Positions 8,551 to 16,348 of a stretch of DNA of 52,295 nucleotides are shown one piece after another. The stretch is from positions 1 to 52,295 of the forward strand of contig NZ_JAPUVQ010000100.1 in assembly GCF_029255145.1 (NCBI RefSeq). Direction: 5' to 3'. Both the position numbers and the translations under genes were made by a program. Origin of the DNA: Accumulibacter sp003538495 (GTDB lineage Bacteria; Pseudomonadota; Gammaproteobacteria; Burkholderiales; Rhodocyclaceae). Position 1 is the stretch's first letter, and each line of letters opens with the position of its first letter. The notes under the pieces are model-generated. The model was not told the origin of the DNA, did not search any database, and was given only the letters and a program-made list of their open reading frames with translations.

Positions 8551-9936
8551 TCAGTCGCGAGCAGAACGACGTAGCGCGGTAGCGGCCGCAATCTCGCCAC
8601 CGCGGGAAAAAGCTTCGACGTTTTCTTCGATGGTATCAGGGTCGTATACATAATTCACCATCAGTCCGTAGGATTGCCGGTCGCCGCGGGTCGAGGTGTC
8701 GGCCAGATAATTGAGACGTTCGATGCGCGCGCCGTTGCCCAGATGGAAGCGGGCGACGGGGTCGTAAGGCTGACTACCCTTGCTGGCGGTCAGCAGATAG
8801 CGTGCCGCCAGACGGGTCAATCCGTGCTGCAGGGCGCGCGCCAGGCGTTCGTCCTTGATCCAGTGGGCAACAGTGAGTAGTCTGGCGAGGTCGCCGGTGC
8901 TCGCAATCGGCGTCATCTCCGGCAGCAGGCGGCGTTTGATCCGCTCCAGGTCCGAATCGCTGAAAGCGTTTCGCCAGGCTTCGGGGTTCTTCTCGGCCCA
9001 GCGCCGGAAGGTCGGCAGCGGCGACAGCGTCGCGAAGCTGACCAGACGCGGGTAATCCCGCTTGAGGTCGTCGACCACCCGCTTGAGCAGGAAATTGCCG
9101 AATGACACGCCGCGCAGGCCGGCTTGCGTGTTGGAAATCGAATAGAAAATCGCCGTGCTGGCGCGTTGCGCATCGAACACCGGCGCATGCTCGTCGAGCA
9201 GCGTCTGGACATTGTCGGCCAAGTGATCGGTCAGCGCGACCTCGACGAAAATCAGCGGCTCCATCGGCATCCGTGGATGGAAGAAGGCGTAGCAACGACG
9301 ATCGGAGTCAAGCCGGTTCTTCAGGTCGCTCCACGAGCGGATTTCATGCACGGCCTCGTACTGGATCAGCTTTTCCAGCAGCGCCGCCGGCGAGTTCCAG
9401 GTGATGCGCTGCAGTTCGAGGAATCCGACGTCGAACCAGGCGCTCAGACGGGACTCGAGTTCCCGGTCCAGTGATCGCAGCGCCGGATCCTTGTCCAGGA
9501 AGCGCAGCAGGTCGGCACGCAGATCGACCAGGAATTTGACACCCTGCGGCAAGGCATTGAATTGCGTCAGGATGCGCAGTCGCGACGAGCGCATGGCGTT
9601 GCGTAGCGCCGACTCGGCCTGCCATTGCCCATCGCCGCCGATTGCCGCCTGGTAGTCGGCGTGCGCCTGGTTGACCAGTTCCGGGTCTGGCCCGAACTGC
9701 TGGGCAATGAGGGTCAGGAAAGTGGCGCGACCGTCGTCGTTGAGCTGGTGATAGGTTTCGGCCAGCAGGGCCGCGCGCTGCCTGACCGAGACTTCGCCGC
9801 CGACGCCGCTGGCGCATTCGTTGAGCAGATCACGAACGCGCCCCAGGTGCTTGCCTTCGAGTTCGCGTGGACCAGTACCTTCGGCGAGCAGTTTGCGCAC
9901 CCGGCGCAGCCCGCGGACAACAAATCCTTCCGACAT
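8551..9936 (-). CDS. Malonyl-CoA decarboxylase
   Basis: A 461-residue malonyl-CoA decarboxylase, converting malonyl-CoA to acetyl-CoA and CO2. The N-terminal ~150 residues form the helical domain (FGPDPELVNQAHADYQ). The C-terminal GNAT-like catalytic domain includes RRCYAFFHPRMPMEPLIFVE, the conserved FATLSPLPTFRRW (with the family's serine) and RFHLGNGARIERLNYLAD (with the catalytic histidine). The start at MSEGFVVRGLRR has a strong GGAGGAG at good spacing; a longer in-frame reading upstream is not protein-like. It lies 46 bases after lgt and 51 before the VOC gene, all on the minus strand, and the three probably share one transcript. It may remove surplus malonyl-CoA or support malonate/beta-alanine catabolism. 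Confidence 0.92.
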   Translation of the reverse strand: MSEGFVVRGLRRVRKLLAEGTGPRELEGKHLGRVRDLLNECASGVGGEVSVRQRAALLAETYHQLNDDGRATFLTLIAQQFGPDPELVNQAHADYQAAIGGDGQWQAESALRNAMRSSRLRILTQFNALPQGVKFLVDLRADLLRFLDKDPALRSLDRELESRLSAWFDVGFLELQRITWNSPAALLEKLIQYEAVHEIRSWSDLKNRLDSDRRCYAFFHPRMPMEPLIFVEVALTDHLADNVQTLLDEHAPVFDAQRASTAIFYSISNTQAGLRGVSFGNFLLKRVVDDLKRDYPRLVSFATLSPLPTFRRWAEKNPEAWRNAFSDSDLERIKRRLLPEMTPIASTGDLARLLTVAHWIKDERLARALQHGLTRLAARYLLTASKGSQPYDPVARFHLGNGARIERLNYLADTSTRGDRQSYGLMVNYVYDPDTIEENVEAFSRGGEIAAATALRRSARD

Positions 9937-9982
9937 TTCTATCTCCTCCGTCCCGCGACAAGCGGCGCTCCCGATTCGGGAT

Positions 9983-10780
9983 TCAGAAGCGTTGGCGATG
10001 GGCGAGAACGACAAAAGCGATGCCAGCGATGACCATCGGCAGCGACAGCCACTGCCCCATGCTGACGGTGTAAGAGAGGCCAAGGATACCATCATCGGGT
10101 GTGCGGAAATACTCGGCGACCCAGCGCAGGCTGCCGTAGCCGATGAGGAAGGCACCAGAAACGGCACCACGCGGCCGCGAACGGCTGGAATACAGCCACA
10201 GGAGACCGAACAGGGCGACGCCTTCGAGCCCGGCCTGGTAGATCTGCGAGGGGTGGCGGGGCAAATCGTCCACCCAGGGGAAAACCATCGCCCACGGCAG
10301 CGCGGGGTCAGCGGTCCGACCCCACAGCTCGCCGTTGATGAAGTTGCCCAGGCGTCCGGTGGCCAGGCCGAGCGGCACCAGGGGAGCGATGAAGTCGGTG
10401 ATTTCGAGCCAGGTCTTGCCGGTCTTGCGCGCGTACAGCCACATTGCCACGAGGACGCCGAGGAAGCCGCCGTGAAATGACATGCCGCCCTGCCAGACGG
10501 CGAGAATCTGCAACGGATGCGCCAGGTAGTAGCCTGGTTGGTAGAACAGCACTTCGCCCAGACGGCCGCCGGCGATCACGCCCAGGACGCCATAGAACAG
10601 CAGGTCGTCGAGCTGGCGCACGGTCCAGCCCGAGTTCGACAACTGCGGCTGCGTCAGGATGCGGTGCCGACCAAGCCACCAGAACTGGAGAAAGGCCGCC
10701 AGGTACATCAGGCCGTACCAGTGTACCTTCAGTGGGCCGAGCGAAAGGGCAACGGGGTCGAACTGCGGATGGGTCAACAC
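9983..10780 (-). CDS. lgt: Prolipoprotein diacylglyceryl transferase
   Basis: A 265-residue integral inner-membrane enzyme that moves a diacylglyceryl group from phosphatidylglycerol to the lipobox cysteine of prolipoproteins. Several membrane segments are visible (LKVHWYGLMYLAAFLQFWW; DDLLFYGVLGVIAGGRLGE). The family signatures are GGMSFHGGFLGVLVA and GRLGNFINGELWGR. The length matches the family. It is the first gene of a minus-strand unit with malonyl-CoA decarboxylase and the VOC gene, and is transcribed divergently from ilvD. A TATAAT lies about 35 bases upstream of the start. Confidence 0.96.
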   Translation of the reverse strand: MLTHPQFDPVALSLGPLKVHWYGLMYLAAFLQFWWLGRHRILTQPQLSNSGWTVRQLDDLLFYGVLGVIAGGRLGEVLFYQPGYYLAHPLQILAVWQGGMSFHGGFLGVLVAMWLYARKTGKTWLEITDFIAPLVPLGLATGRLGNFINGELWGRTADPALPWAMVFPWVDDLPRHPSQIYQAGLEGVALFGLLWLYSSRSRPRGAVSGAFLIGYGSLRWVAEYFRTPDDGILGLSYTVSMGQWLSLPMVIAGIAFVVLAHRQRF

Positions 10781-10815
10781 GGCACGAACACCTGACGCTT
10801 TCGGATAGAATCCGG

Positions 10816-10821
10816 ATTATA
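10816..10821 (-). promoter_or_regulatory. Candidate -10 element for lgt
   Basis: The minus strand reads TATAAT 36 bases before the lgt ATG, in the 79-base divergent gap with ilvD. A weak TTCAGA lies about 19 bases upstream as a possible -35. The transcript would begin roughly 28 bases ahead of lgt. Confidence 0.45.
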
Positions 10822-10859
10822 TCGCGCCCCCCGGGCGTGTTCTGAACTGGAGATTGGCC

Positions 10860-12716
10860 ATGCCCCACTATCGTTCCCGCACCTCGACCCACGGTCGCAA
10901 CATGGCTGGAGCGCGCGCCCTGTGGCGCGCCACCGGCATGAAGGACGGCGATTTCGGCAAGCCGATCATCGCCGTCGTCAATTCGTTTACGCAGTTCGTT
11001 CCGGGACATGTGCACCTCAAGGACCTGGGCCAACTGGTGGCGCGCGAAATCGAGGCTGCTGGTGGCGTCGCCAAGGAGTTCAATACCATCGCCATCGACG
11101 ACGGCATCGCCATGGGGCACGACGGCATGCTGTATTCGCTGCCCTCGCGCGACCTGATCGCCGATTCCGTCGAGTACATGGTCAACGGACACTGCGCCGA
11201 CGCGATGGTCTGCATCTCGAACTGCGACAAGATCACCCCGGGAATGCTGATGGCGGCGATGCGGGTGAATATCCCGACGATCTTTGTTTCCGGCGGCCCG
11301 ATGGAGGCCGGCAAGGTCGACTGGGGCGGCAAGGTGATCGCCATCGACCTCGTCGATGCGATGGTCAAGGGCGGCGACAGCAATTGCTCCGACGAGGAAG
11401 TCGACGCCTTCGAACGCTCGGCTTGCCCGACCTGCGGTTCGTGTTCGGGAATGTTTACCGCCAACTCGATGAACTGCCTGACCGAGGCGCTGGGTTTCTC
11501 GCTCCCCGGCAACGGTACCGTGCTCGCTACCCACGCCGACCGCAAGGCGCTCTTTCTCAGGGCCGGCCGCCAGATCGTCGATCTGTGCCGCCGTTATTAC
11601 GAGCAGGACGATGCTTCGGTGCTGCCGCGTGCGATTGGCAGCTTCGAGTCCTTCGAGAATGCGATGACGCTCGACGTGTCGATGGGCGGGTCGACCAATA
11701 CCGTTCTGCATCTCCTGGCCGCGGCGCAGGAGGGCGGGGTGAGCTTCACCATGGACGACATCGACCGCGTCTCGCGCAAGGTGCCCTGTCTGGCCAAGGT
11801 GGCGCCGGCGACGCCCGATTATCATATCGAGGACGTGCACCGTGCTGGCGGCATATTCGCCATTCTCGGCGAGCTCGACCGCGCCGGCCTGATTCATCGC
11901 GGCCAGCCGACGGTGCACGCCAGGACGCTCGGCGAGGCGATCGACAGCTGGGACGTGATGCGCAGCGAGGCGCCGGAACTGGTCGACTTCTTCAGGGCGG
12001 CGCCAGGCGGCATCCCGACGCAGACGGCTTTTTCGCAGAACCGGCGTTACGCCGAACTCGATCTGGATCGGGCGCACGGCTGCATTCGCAGTCTGGCCAA
12101 TGCCTATTCGCAGGATGGTGGCCTGGCCGTGCTGTATGGCAATCTGGCGACCGACGGCTGCATCGTGAAGACCGCTGGCGTGGATGAAAGCATCTGGGTG
12201 TTCACCGGCAAGGCGCGGGTGTTCGAGAGTCAGGATGACGCCGTGCAGGCGATTCTTGGCGATCAGGTGGCGGCTGGAGACGTGGTGGTCATCCGCTACG
12301 AAGGGCCGAAAGGCGGCCCCGGCATGCAGGAAATGCTCTACCCGACGTCCTACCTGAAGTCCAAGGAGCTGGGGAAAGTCTGCGCCTTGCTGACCGATGG
12401 CCGCTTTTCCGGCGGCACCTCAGGCTTGTCGATCGGGCACGCCTCGCCGGAGGCGGCCGAAGGCGGCGCGATTGGCCTGGTCGAGGAGGGCGACCTGATC
12501 GAGATCGACATTCCGGGTCGGCGGATCAATCTGGCGGTCGCCGAGTCCGAGATGGCCAGGCGTCGGGCCGCGATGGACGCCCGCGGTGGGTCGGCCTGGC
12601 AGCCGGCAGCTGCTCGCCAGCGGGTCGTTTCGCGGGCGCTGCAGGCGTATGCGCTGATGGCTACCTCGGCGGCGACCGGCGCGGTGCGTGACCTGGCGCA
12701 ACTGAGGAGGCGATGA
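10860..12716 (+). CDS. ilvD: Dihydroxy-acid dehydratase
   Basis: A 618-residue dihydroxy-acid dehydratase, the third common step of isoleucine/valine synthesis, dehydrating 2,3-dihydroxy acids to 2-keto acids. It opens PHYRSRTSTHGRNMAGAR. The iron-sulfur cysteines appear in CISNCDKITPGML and ACPTCGSCSGMFTANSMNC, and the metal/substrate region TDGRFSGGTSGLSIGHASPEA lies near the C-terminus. The three-cysteine pattern fits the 4Fe-4S E. coli-type enzyme. I use the ATG at 10860, seven bases after GGAG, rather than the TTG two codons earlier. A LysE-type exporter gene follows six bases downstream. Confidence 0.97.
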   Translation: MPHYRSRTSTHGRNMAGARALWRATGMKDGDFGKPIIAVVNSFTQFVPGHVHLKDLGQLVAREIEAAGGVAKEFNTIAIDDGIAMGHDGMLYSLPSRDLIADSVEYMVNGHCADAMVCISNCDKITPGMLMAAMRVNIPTIFVSGGPMEAGKVDWGGKVIAIDLVDAMVKGGDSNCSDEEVDAFERSACPTCGSCSGMFTANSMNCLTEALGFSLPGNGTVLATHADRKALFLRAGRQIVDLCRRYYEQDDASVLPRAIGSFESFENAMTLDVSMGGSTNTVLHLLAAAQEGGVSFTMDDIDRVSRKVPCLAKVAPATPDYHIEDVHRAGGIFAILGELDRAGLIHRGQPTVHARTLGEAIDSWDVMRSEAPELVDFFRAAPGGIPTQTAFSQNRRYAELDLDRAHGCIRSLANAYSQDGGLAVLYGNLATDGCIVKTAGVDESIWVFTGKARVFESQDDAVQAILGDQVAAGDVVVIRYEGPKGGPGMQEMLYPTSYLKSKELGKVCALLTDGRFSGGTSGLSIGHASPEAAEGGAIGLVEEGDLIEIDIPGRRINLAVAESEMARRRAAMDARGGSAWQPAAARQRVVSRALQAYALMATSAATGAVRDLAQLRRR

Positions 12717-12722
12717 TCGGCG

Positions 12723-13349
12723 ATGGCGATGCCTTTCGATCTCTGGCTTGGCTTCCTGCTGGCGGCGGTCCTGATCTCGGTCACTCCCGGCCCGGGAGCG
12801 GTGACCAGCATGAGTGCCGGCTTGCAGTACGGTTACTGGGTCGCGTTGCGGGCCATAATCGGTTTGCAGGCGGCCTTGCTGATCCAGTTGACGGTGGTCG
12901 CCGCCGGGCTCGGCGCACTGCTCGCCACTTCGGCGCTGGCCTTCGACCTGGTCAGGATCGCGGGGGCCGGCTATCTGATCTGGCTCGGCATCCAGAAATG
13001 GCGCGCGCCGGTTACGGCGATCGATCGGGCAGTTGCTCCGTCGGGGCCTTCGGGCGGCCTTTTTGTGCAGGGGCTGCTGGTGAATCTGAGCAATCCCAAA
13101 GCGATCCTCTTCATTGCTGCGCTGGTGCCGCAGTTTGTCGATCCCGCTGCTCCGCAGTGGTCGCAGTGGGTGCTGATCGGGACGACCATGTGTGCCGTGG
13201 ACACCCTGATAATGTCCGGCTATGCGCTGCTGGTGTGGCGTTTGCGCCGCTGCTTGCAGGCGCCGCGCGCCTTGCGGATGCAAAATCGCCTGTTCGGCAG
13301 CTTTTTCATCGCTGCTGGCACCCTCCTCGTGTCATCGGGCCGTCGTTGA
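12723..13349 (+). CDS. LysE/RhtB family amino-acid exporter
   Basis: A 208-residue membrane protein of the LysE/RhtB family, which exports amino acids by proton exchange. The N-terminal family motif is seen in LLAAVLISVTPGPGAVTSMSAGLQYG, followed by about five to six hydrophobic segments and the conserved LLVNLSNPKAILFIAALVPQF. It starts six bases after ilvD and is probably co-transcribed with it. Given that neighbour, export of a branched-chain amino acid, threonine or homoserine is a reasonable guess, but substrate is not readable from sequence. Confidence 0.9.
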   Translation: MAMPFDLWLGFLLAAVLISVTPGPGAVTSMSAGLQYGYWVALRAIIGLQAALLIQLTVVAAGLGALLATSALAFDLVRIAGAGYLIWLGIQKWRAPVTAIDRAVAPSGPSGGLFVQGLLVNLSNPKAILFIAALVPQFVDPAAPQWSQWVLIGTTMCAVDTLIMSGYALLVWRLRRCLQAPRALRMQNRLFGSFFIAAGTLLVSSGRR

Positions 13350-13445
13350 TCGGGGCACGGGCTGGCAAGGGTGTCGTCAACGGGCGACGCGGTCGGTGCG
13401 TTATGCCGGTTCCGCTTTCTCTGCGGACAGCGCGCATCAACAGGC

Positions 13446-13474
13446 TTTGCAAGCGGGACAAACTGAAATAATAT
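13446..13474 (+). promoter_or_regulatory. Candidate promoter of the cytochrome c gene
   Basis: TTGCAA (13446-13451) and TAATAT (13469-13474) are separated by 17 bases, 39 bases before the cytochrome start. Both hexamers match sigma-70 consensus at four of six positions. Confidence 0.5.
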
Positions 13475-13513
13475 CGCGACGTTCCAAACCATATTTCTGA
13501 ACGGAGTAAGAAC

Positions 13514-13825
13514 ATGAAAGCAATCTACGCAAGCTTGCTGGCTGCTGCCGGCGTGATGTTTGCCGGCGCTGTCCAGGCGGCCGACGATGCCGAAGCCCTG
13601 GCCAAAGCCAAGGGGTGCCTGAACTGCCACAACGCCGACAAGAAGGTCGTTGGCCCGTCGTACAAGGATGTCGCCAAGAAGTACACGGCCAAGGACGAAG
13701 CCATGCTGGTCAAGCATGTCATGGAGGGCAGCAAGGGCGTTTGGGGTCCGGTGCCGATGCCGCCAAACAAAGTCACGCCCGATGAGGCCAGCAAGCTGGT
13801 CAAGTGGATCCTCAGCATGAAGTGA
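13514..13825 (+). CDS. Small periplasmic cytochrome c (class I, c551/c552 type)
   Basis: A 103-residue protein with a cleavable signal peptide (residues 1-22, ending AGAVQA). It has one haem-attachment motif, CLNCH, and a candidate axial methionine in the GPVPMPPNK loop. The last helix is EASKLVKWILSM. The mature size of about 80 residues fits cytochrome c551/c552, soluble carriers to terminal oxidases or denitrification reductases. The ribosome site GGAG lies well placed before the ATG. It has its own candidate promoter and terminator and so is likely a monocistron. Confidence 0.94.
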   Translation: MKAIYASLLAAAGVMFAGAVQAADDAEALAKAKGCLNCHNADKKVVGPSYKDVAKKYTAKDEAMLVKHVMEGSKGVWGPVPMPPNKVTPDEASKLVKWILSMK

Positions 13826-13838
13826 CGTTGCTTGCAGG

Positions 13839-13864
13839 AACCGGCCCTTTGGCCGGTTTTTAGT
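13839..13864 (+). terminator. Rho-independent terminator of the cytochrome c gene
   Basis: AACCGGCC and GGCCGGTT pair around a short CTTT-type loop and are followed by further T residues. The hairpin is 14 bases after the cytochrome stop. Confidence 0.85.
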
Positions 13865-13890
13865 TTCCGGGCGGTCGAGCAGGCTCACGT

Positions 13891-13915
13891 ATGCATCTTG
13901 AAAGCAACTATGCAT
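13891..13915. repeat. Pair of ATGCAT palindromes upstream of livK
   Basis: ATGCAT occurs at 13891-13896 and again at 13910-13915, 19 bases apart centre to centre, ending just before the livK -35 box. Two identical palindromes about two helix turns apart are a plausible regulator site, but this is only a pattern. Confidence 0.4.
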
Positions 13916-13916
13916 G

Positions 13917-13945
13917 TTGACAATGCACGGATGTGCTCCGACAAT
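13917..13945 (+). promoter_or_regulatory. Candidate promoter of the liv operon
   Basis: A perfect TTGACA (13917-13922) is followed after 17 bases by GACAAT (13940-13945, four of six to consensus), about 46 bases before the livK start. This is the best -35 element I saw in the window. Confidence 0.62.
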
Positions 13946-13991
13946 CGGCCGTTCGCTAGCCCAATCCAAATAAGATATCGGAGATAAAACC

Positions 13992-15257
13992 ATGAACGAC
14001 CTACGTATTCCCGGTGTACTCCTCGCGCTGGCCGCGTCTGTGGCGGTGATTGGTTGTGGAAAGAAGGAAGAACCCAAGGCGGCGGCACCGGCGCCGGTCG
14101 CCGCTGCGCCCGCTGCGCAGCCGACGATGGTCGTCAAGATTGGCCACGTGGCGCCACTTACCGGGCCGATTGCCCACCTTGGCAAGGACAACGAGAATGG
14201 TGCTCGCTTGGCCGTCGACGACGCCAACGCGCAAAAAATCGTCATCGATGGCAAGCTTGTCACCTTCGAGTTGCTTGGCGAGGACGATCAGGCTGACCCG
14301 AAGACCGGCACTGTTGTGGCTCAGAAGCTGGTTGATGCACATGTCGCCGGTGTCGTCGGCCACCTGAACTCAGGTACCACCATTCCCGCGTCGGCCATCT
14401 ACAATCAGGCCGGTTTCCCGCAGATTTCGCCGTCGGCAACCAATCCGAAGTACACCCAGCAGGGTTTCAAGACCGCATTCCGGGTGATGGCTAACGACGT
14501 TCAGCAGGGGTCAGTGGTCGGCACCTACGCCGCCAAGGACATGGGCGCCAAGAAAATCGCCATCATCGACGACCGTACGGCGTATGGTCAGGGACTGGCG
14601 GACGAGGTCGAGAAGGCTGCAGTCGCCAACGGCGCGACGGTAGTCGCCCGCGAGTTCACCAATGACAAAGCGGTCGATTTCAAAGCCATCCTGACCAAGA
14701 TCAAGGCCAAGAATCCCGATGTGATCTTCCTTGGCGGGATGGACGCGGTGGGCGGCCCGATGCTCAAGCAGATGAAGGAGCTGGGTATCAAGGCCAAGTT
14801 CACCACCGGTGACGGCGGTTGCTCGCCGGAGCTGATCAAGCTCGCCGGACCGGCGTCCGAAGGGGTGATCTGCACGCAAGCAGGACTGCCCGTCGACAAG
14901 CTCCCGAACGGGCAGAAGTTCGTTGCCGACTTCACCAGCAAGTACGGCCCGATCCAGATCTATTCGCCGTACAGCTATGACGCAGTGATGGTTTTGATCG
15001 ACGCCATGAAACGCGCCAACTCGGTTGACCCGGCCAAGTATCTGCCAGAAGTCGCCAAGACCGCCTACAACGGGGTCACGGGCAAGATCGAGTTTGATGA
15101 CAAAGGCGATATCAAGAACGGTGCCATCACTGTCTTCGAGATCAAGGATGGCAAGCTGGTCACGCTGAAGAGCGAAGGCGGTGCCACCGCAGCGGCGGCC
15201 CCGATGCCGGCGGCTGCACCCGCACCCGCGGCACCTGCCACGGAAGAAAAGAAGTAA
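13992..15257 (+). CDS. livK: Branched-chain amino-acid ABC transporter, substrate-binding lipoprotein
   Basis: A 421-residue periplasmic-binding-protein type I receptor of the Leu/Ile/Val family, feeding the adjacent permease. The N-terminus is a lipoprotein signal with lipobox-like VIGCGKK (Cys at about 22). An Ala/Pro-rich linker of about 20 residues follows. The binding domain starts at VVKIGHVAPLTGPIAHLGKD and includes GHLNSGTTIPASAIYN and IIDDRTAYGQGLAD. The C-terminus has another Ala/Pro-rich tail (about 30 residues) ending EEKK, beyond the normal fold. The ribosome site GGAGAT is well placed. It is the first gene of livKHMGF, with a hairpin between it and livH. Confidence 0.94.
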   Translation: MNDLRIPGVLLALAASVAVIGCGKKEEPKAAAPAPVAAAPAAQPTMVVKIGHVAPLTGPIAHLGKDNENGARLAVDDANAQKIVIDGKLVTFELLGEDDQADPKTGTVVAQKLVDAHVAGVVGHLNSGTTIPASAIYNQAGFPQISPSATNPKYTQQGFKTAFRVMANDVQQGSVVGTYAAKDMGAKKIAIIDDRTAYGQGLADEVEKAAVANGATVVAREFTNDKAVDFKAILTKIKAKNPDVIFLGGMDAVGGPMLKQMKELGIKAKFTTGDGGCSPELIKLAGPASEGVICTQAGLPVDKLPNGQKFVADFTSKYGPIQIYSPYSYDAVMVLIDAMKRANSVDPAKYLPEVAKTAYNGVTGKIEFDDKGDIKNGAITVFEIKDGKLVTLKSEGGATAAAAPMPAAAPAPAAPATEEKK

Positions 15258-15273
15258 GCGGGCATCTGCCTGA

Positions 15274-15299
15274 AGAGCGGCACCGTTTGGTGCCGCTCT
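15274..15299 (+). terminator. Hairpin between livK and livH (likely partial terminator or mRNA stabiliser)
   Basis: AGAGCGGCACC pairs perfectly with GGTGCCGCTCT across a 4-base loop, an 11-bp stem. A run of five T residues follows only after four other bases. It lies 17 bases beyond the livK stop and 125 before livH. The position suggests partial termination or 3'-end protection that keeps binding-protein levels above permease levels. Confidence 0.7.
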
Positions 15300-15424
15300 C
15301 CTGCTTTTTCTGCATCCGCAGCCGCTCAGCACGAGCCGGGCGTGGCGCCCGCACAGCCGCTGCCAGGCGCCATCAGTCGGAACCGCTGGTTCGCCATAAG
15401 CACCTTGTTGCGGAAAGCTAGACC

Positions 15425-16348
15425 ATGGACACTCTTCTCCAGCAGCTGATCAACGGCCTCACTCTGGGCGCCGTCTACGCGCTGGTCGCCCTAGGTTACA
15501 CGATGGTCTACGGGATCATCGGCCTGATCAACTTTGCCCATGGCGAGGTGGTGATGATCGGTACGATGGTCGCCTTTACGGTCATCGTTTCTCTGGCCGG
15601 CTCCGGGATGCCACCGCTCCTGATCCTTGGCTTCGGCCTGCTGGTTTCGGTGCTGGTCTGCATGGCGCTCGGGTGGTCGCTCGAACGCGTCGCTTATCGC
15701 CCGCTGCGGGGTGCGCCGAGACTGACTCCATTGATCACCGCGATCGGCATGTCGATGGTCCTGCAGAATGTGGCGATGATCATCTGGGGCAGGAATTACA
15801 TCACTTTCCCGCCGATGATCGAGAAGCACATTTATGCGTTCGGAGGAGCAACGTTCACCAACGTGCAGGTGGCCATCGTTTCACTTGCGGCGCTGGTGAT
15901 GCTCGGCTTGATCTATCTGGTACACCGTACGCGCATCGGCATGGCCATGCGCGCGACGGCCCAGCAGCCGCAGGTGGCGATGCTGATGGGAGTCGATATC
16001 AATCGTGTCATCGCCATGGCCTTCGTCATCGGCTCCGCGCTGGGTGCGGTCGCTGGCTGCATGGTCGGCTCGTATTATGAAATTGCGCACTATCAGATGG
16101 GTTTCATGCTCGGTCTGAAAGCTTTCACGGCGGCTGTCCTGGGCGGCATCGGCAACCTCGCGGGGGCGATGGCCGGTGGTTTGTTGCTTGGCGTGATCGA
16201 GGCCCTCGGCGCGGGCTATATTGGCCAGTTGACTGGCGATTTCCTTGGCAGCCACTACCAGGACATCTTCGCGTTCATTGTTCTGATCGTCGTTCTGATG
16301 TTCCGTCCTTCGGGTCTGTTTGGCGAGCGTGAGGGAGATCGCGCATGA
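15425..16348 (+). CDS. livH: Branched-chain amino-acid ABC transporter permease LivH
   Basis: A 307-residue inner-membrane permease of the LivH family. It begins MDTLLQQLINGLTLGAVYALVALGYTMVYGIIGLINFAHG, the usual opening of the family (here given only as a description of its helix 1-2 pattern), and has about eight hydrophobic segments. The EAA-like coupling region near RATAQQPQVAMLMGVD contacts the ATPase. Its last codons overlap livM by four bases (ATGA). It forms the membrane channel with LivM, energised by LivG and LivF. Confidence 0.95.
   Translation: MDTLLQQLINGLTLGAVYALVALGYTMVYGIIGLINFAHGEVVMIGTMVAFTVIVSLAGSGMPPLLILGFGLLVSVLVCMALGWSLERVAYRPLRGAPRLTPLITAIGMSMVLQNVAMIIWGRNYITFPPMIEKHIYAFGGATFTNVQVAIVSLAALVMLGLIYLVHRTRIGMAMRATAQQPQVAMLMGVDINRVIAMAFVIGSALGAVAGCMVGSYYEIAHYQMGFMLGLKAFTAAVLGGIGNLAGAMAGGLLLGVIEALGAGYIGQLTGDFLGSHYQDIFAFIVLIVVLMFRPSGLFGEREGDRA

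Noticed and set aside
10922..12187. Frame of 421 codons inside ilvD
   Set aside because: Same-strand frame shadow with Arg/Gly-biased composition; IlvD motifs occupy the true frame.
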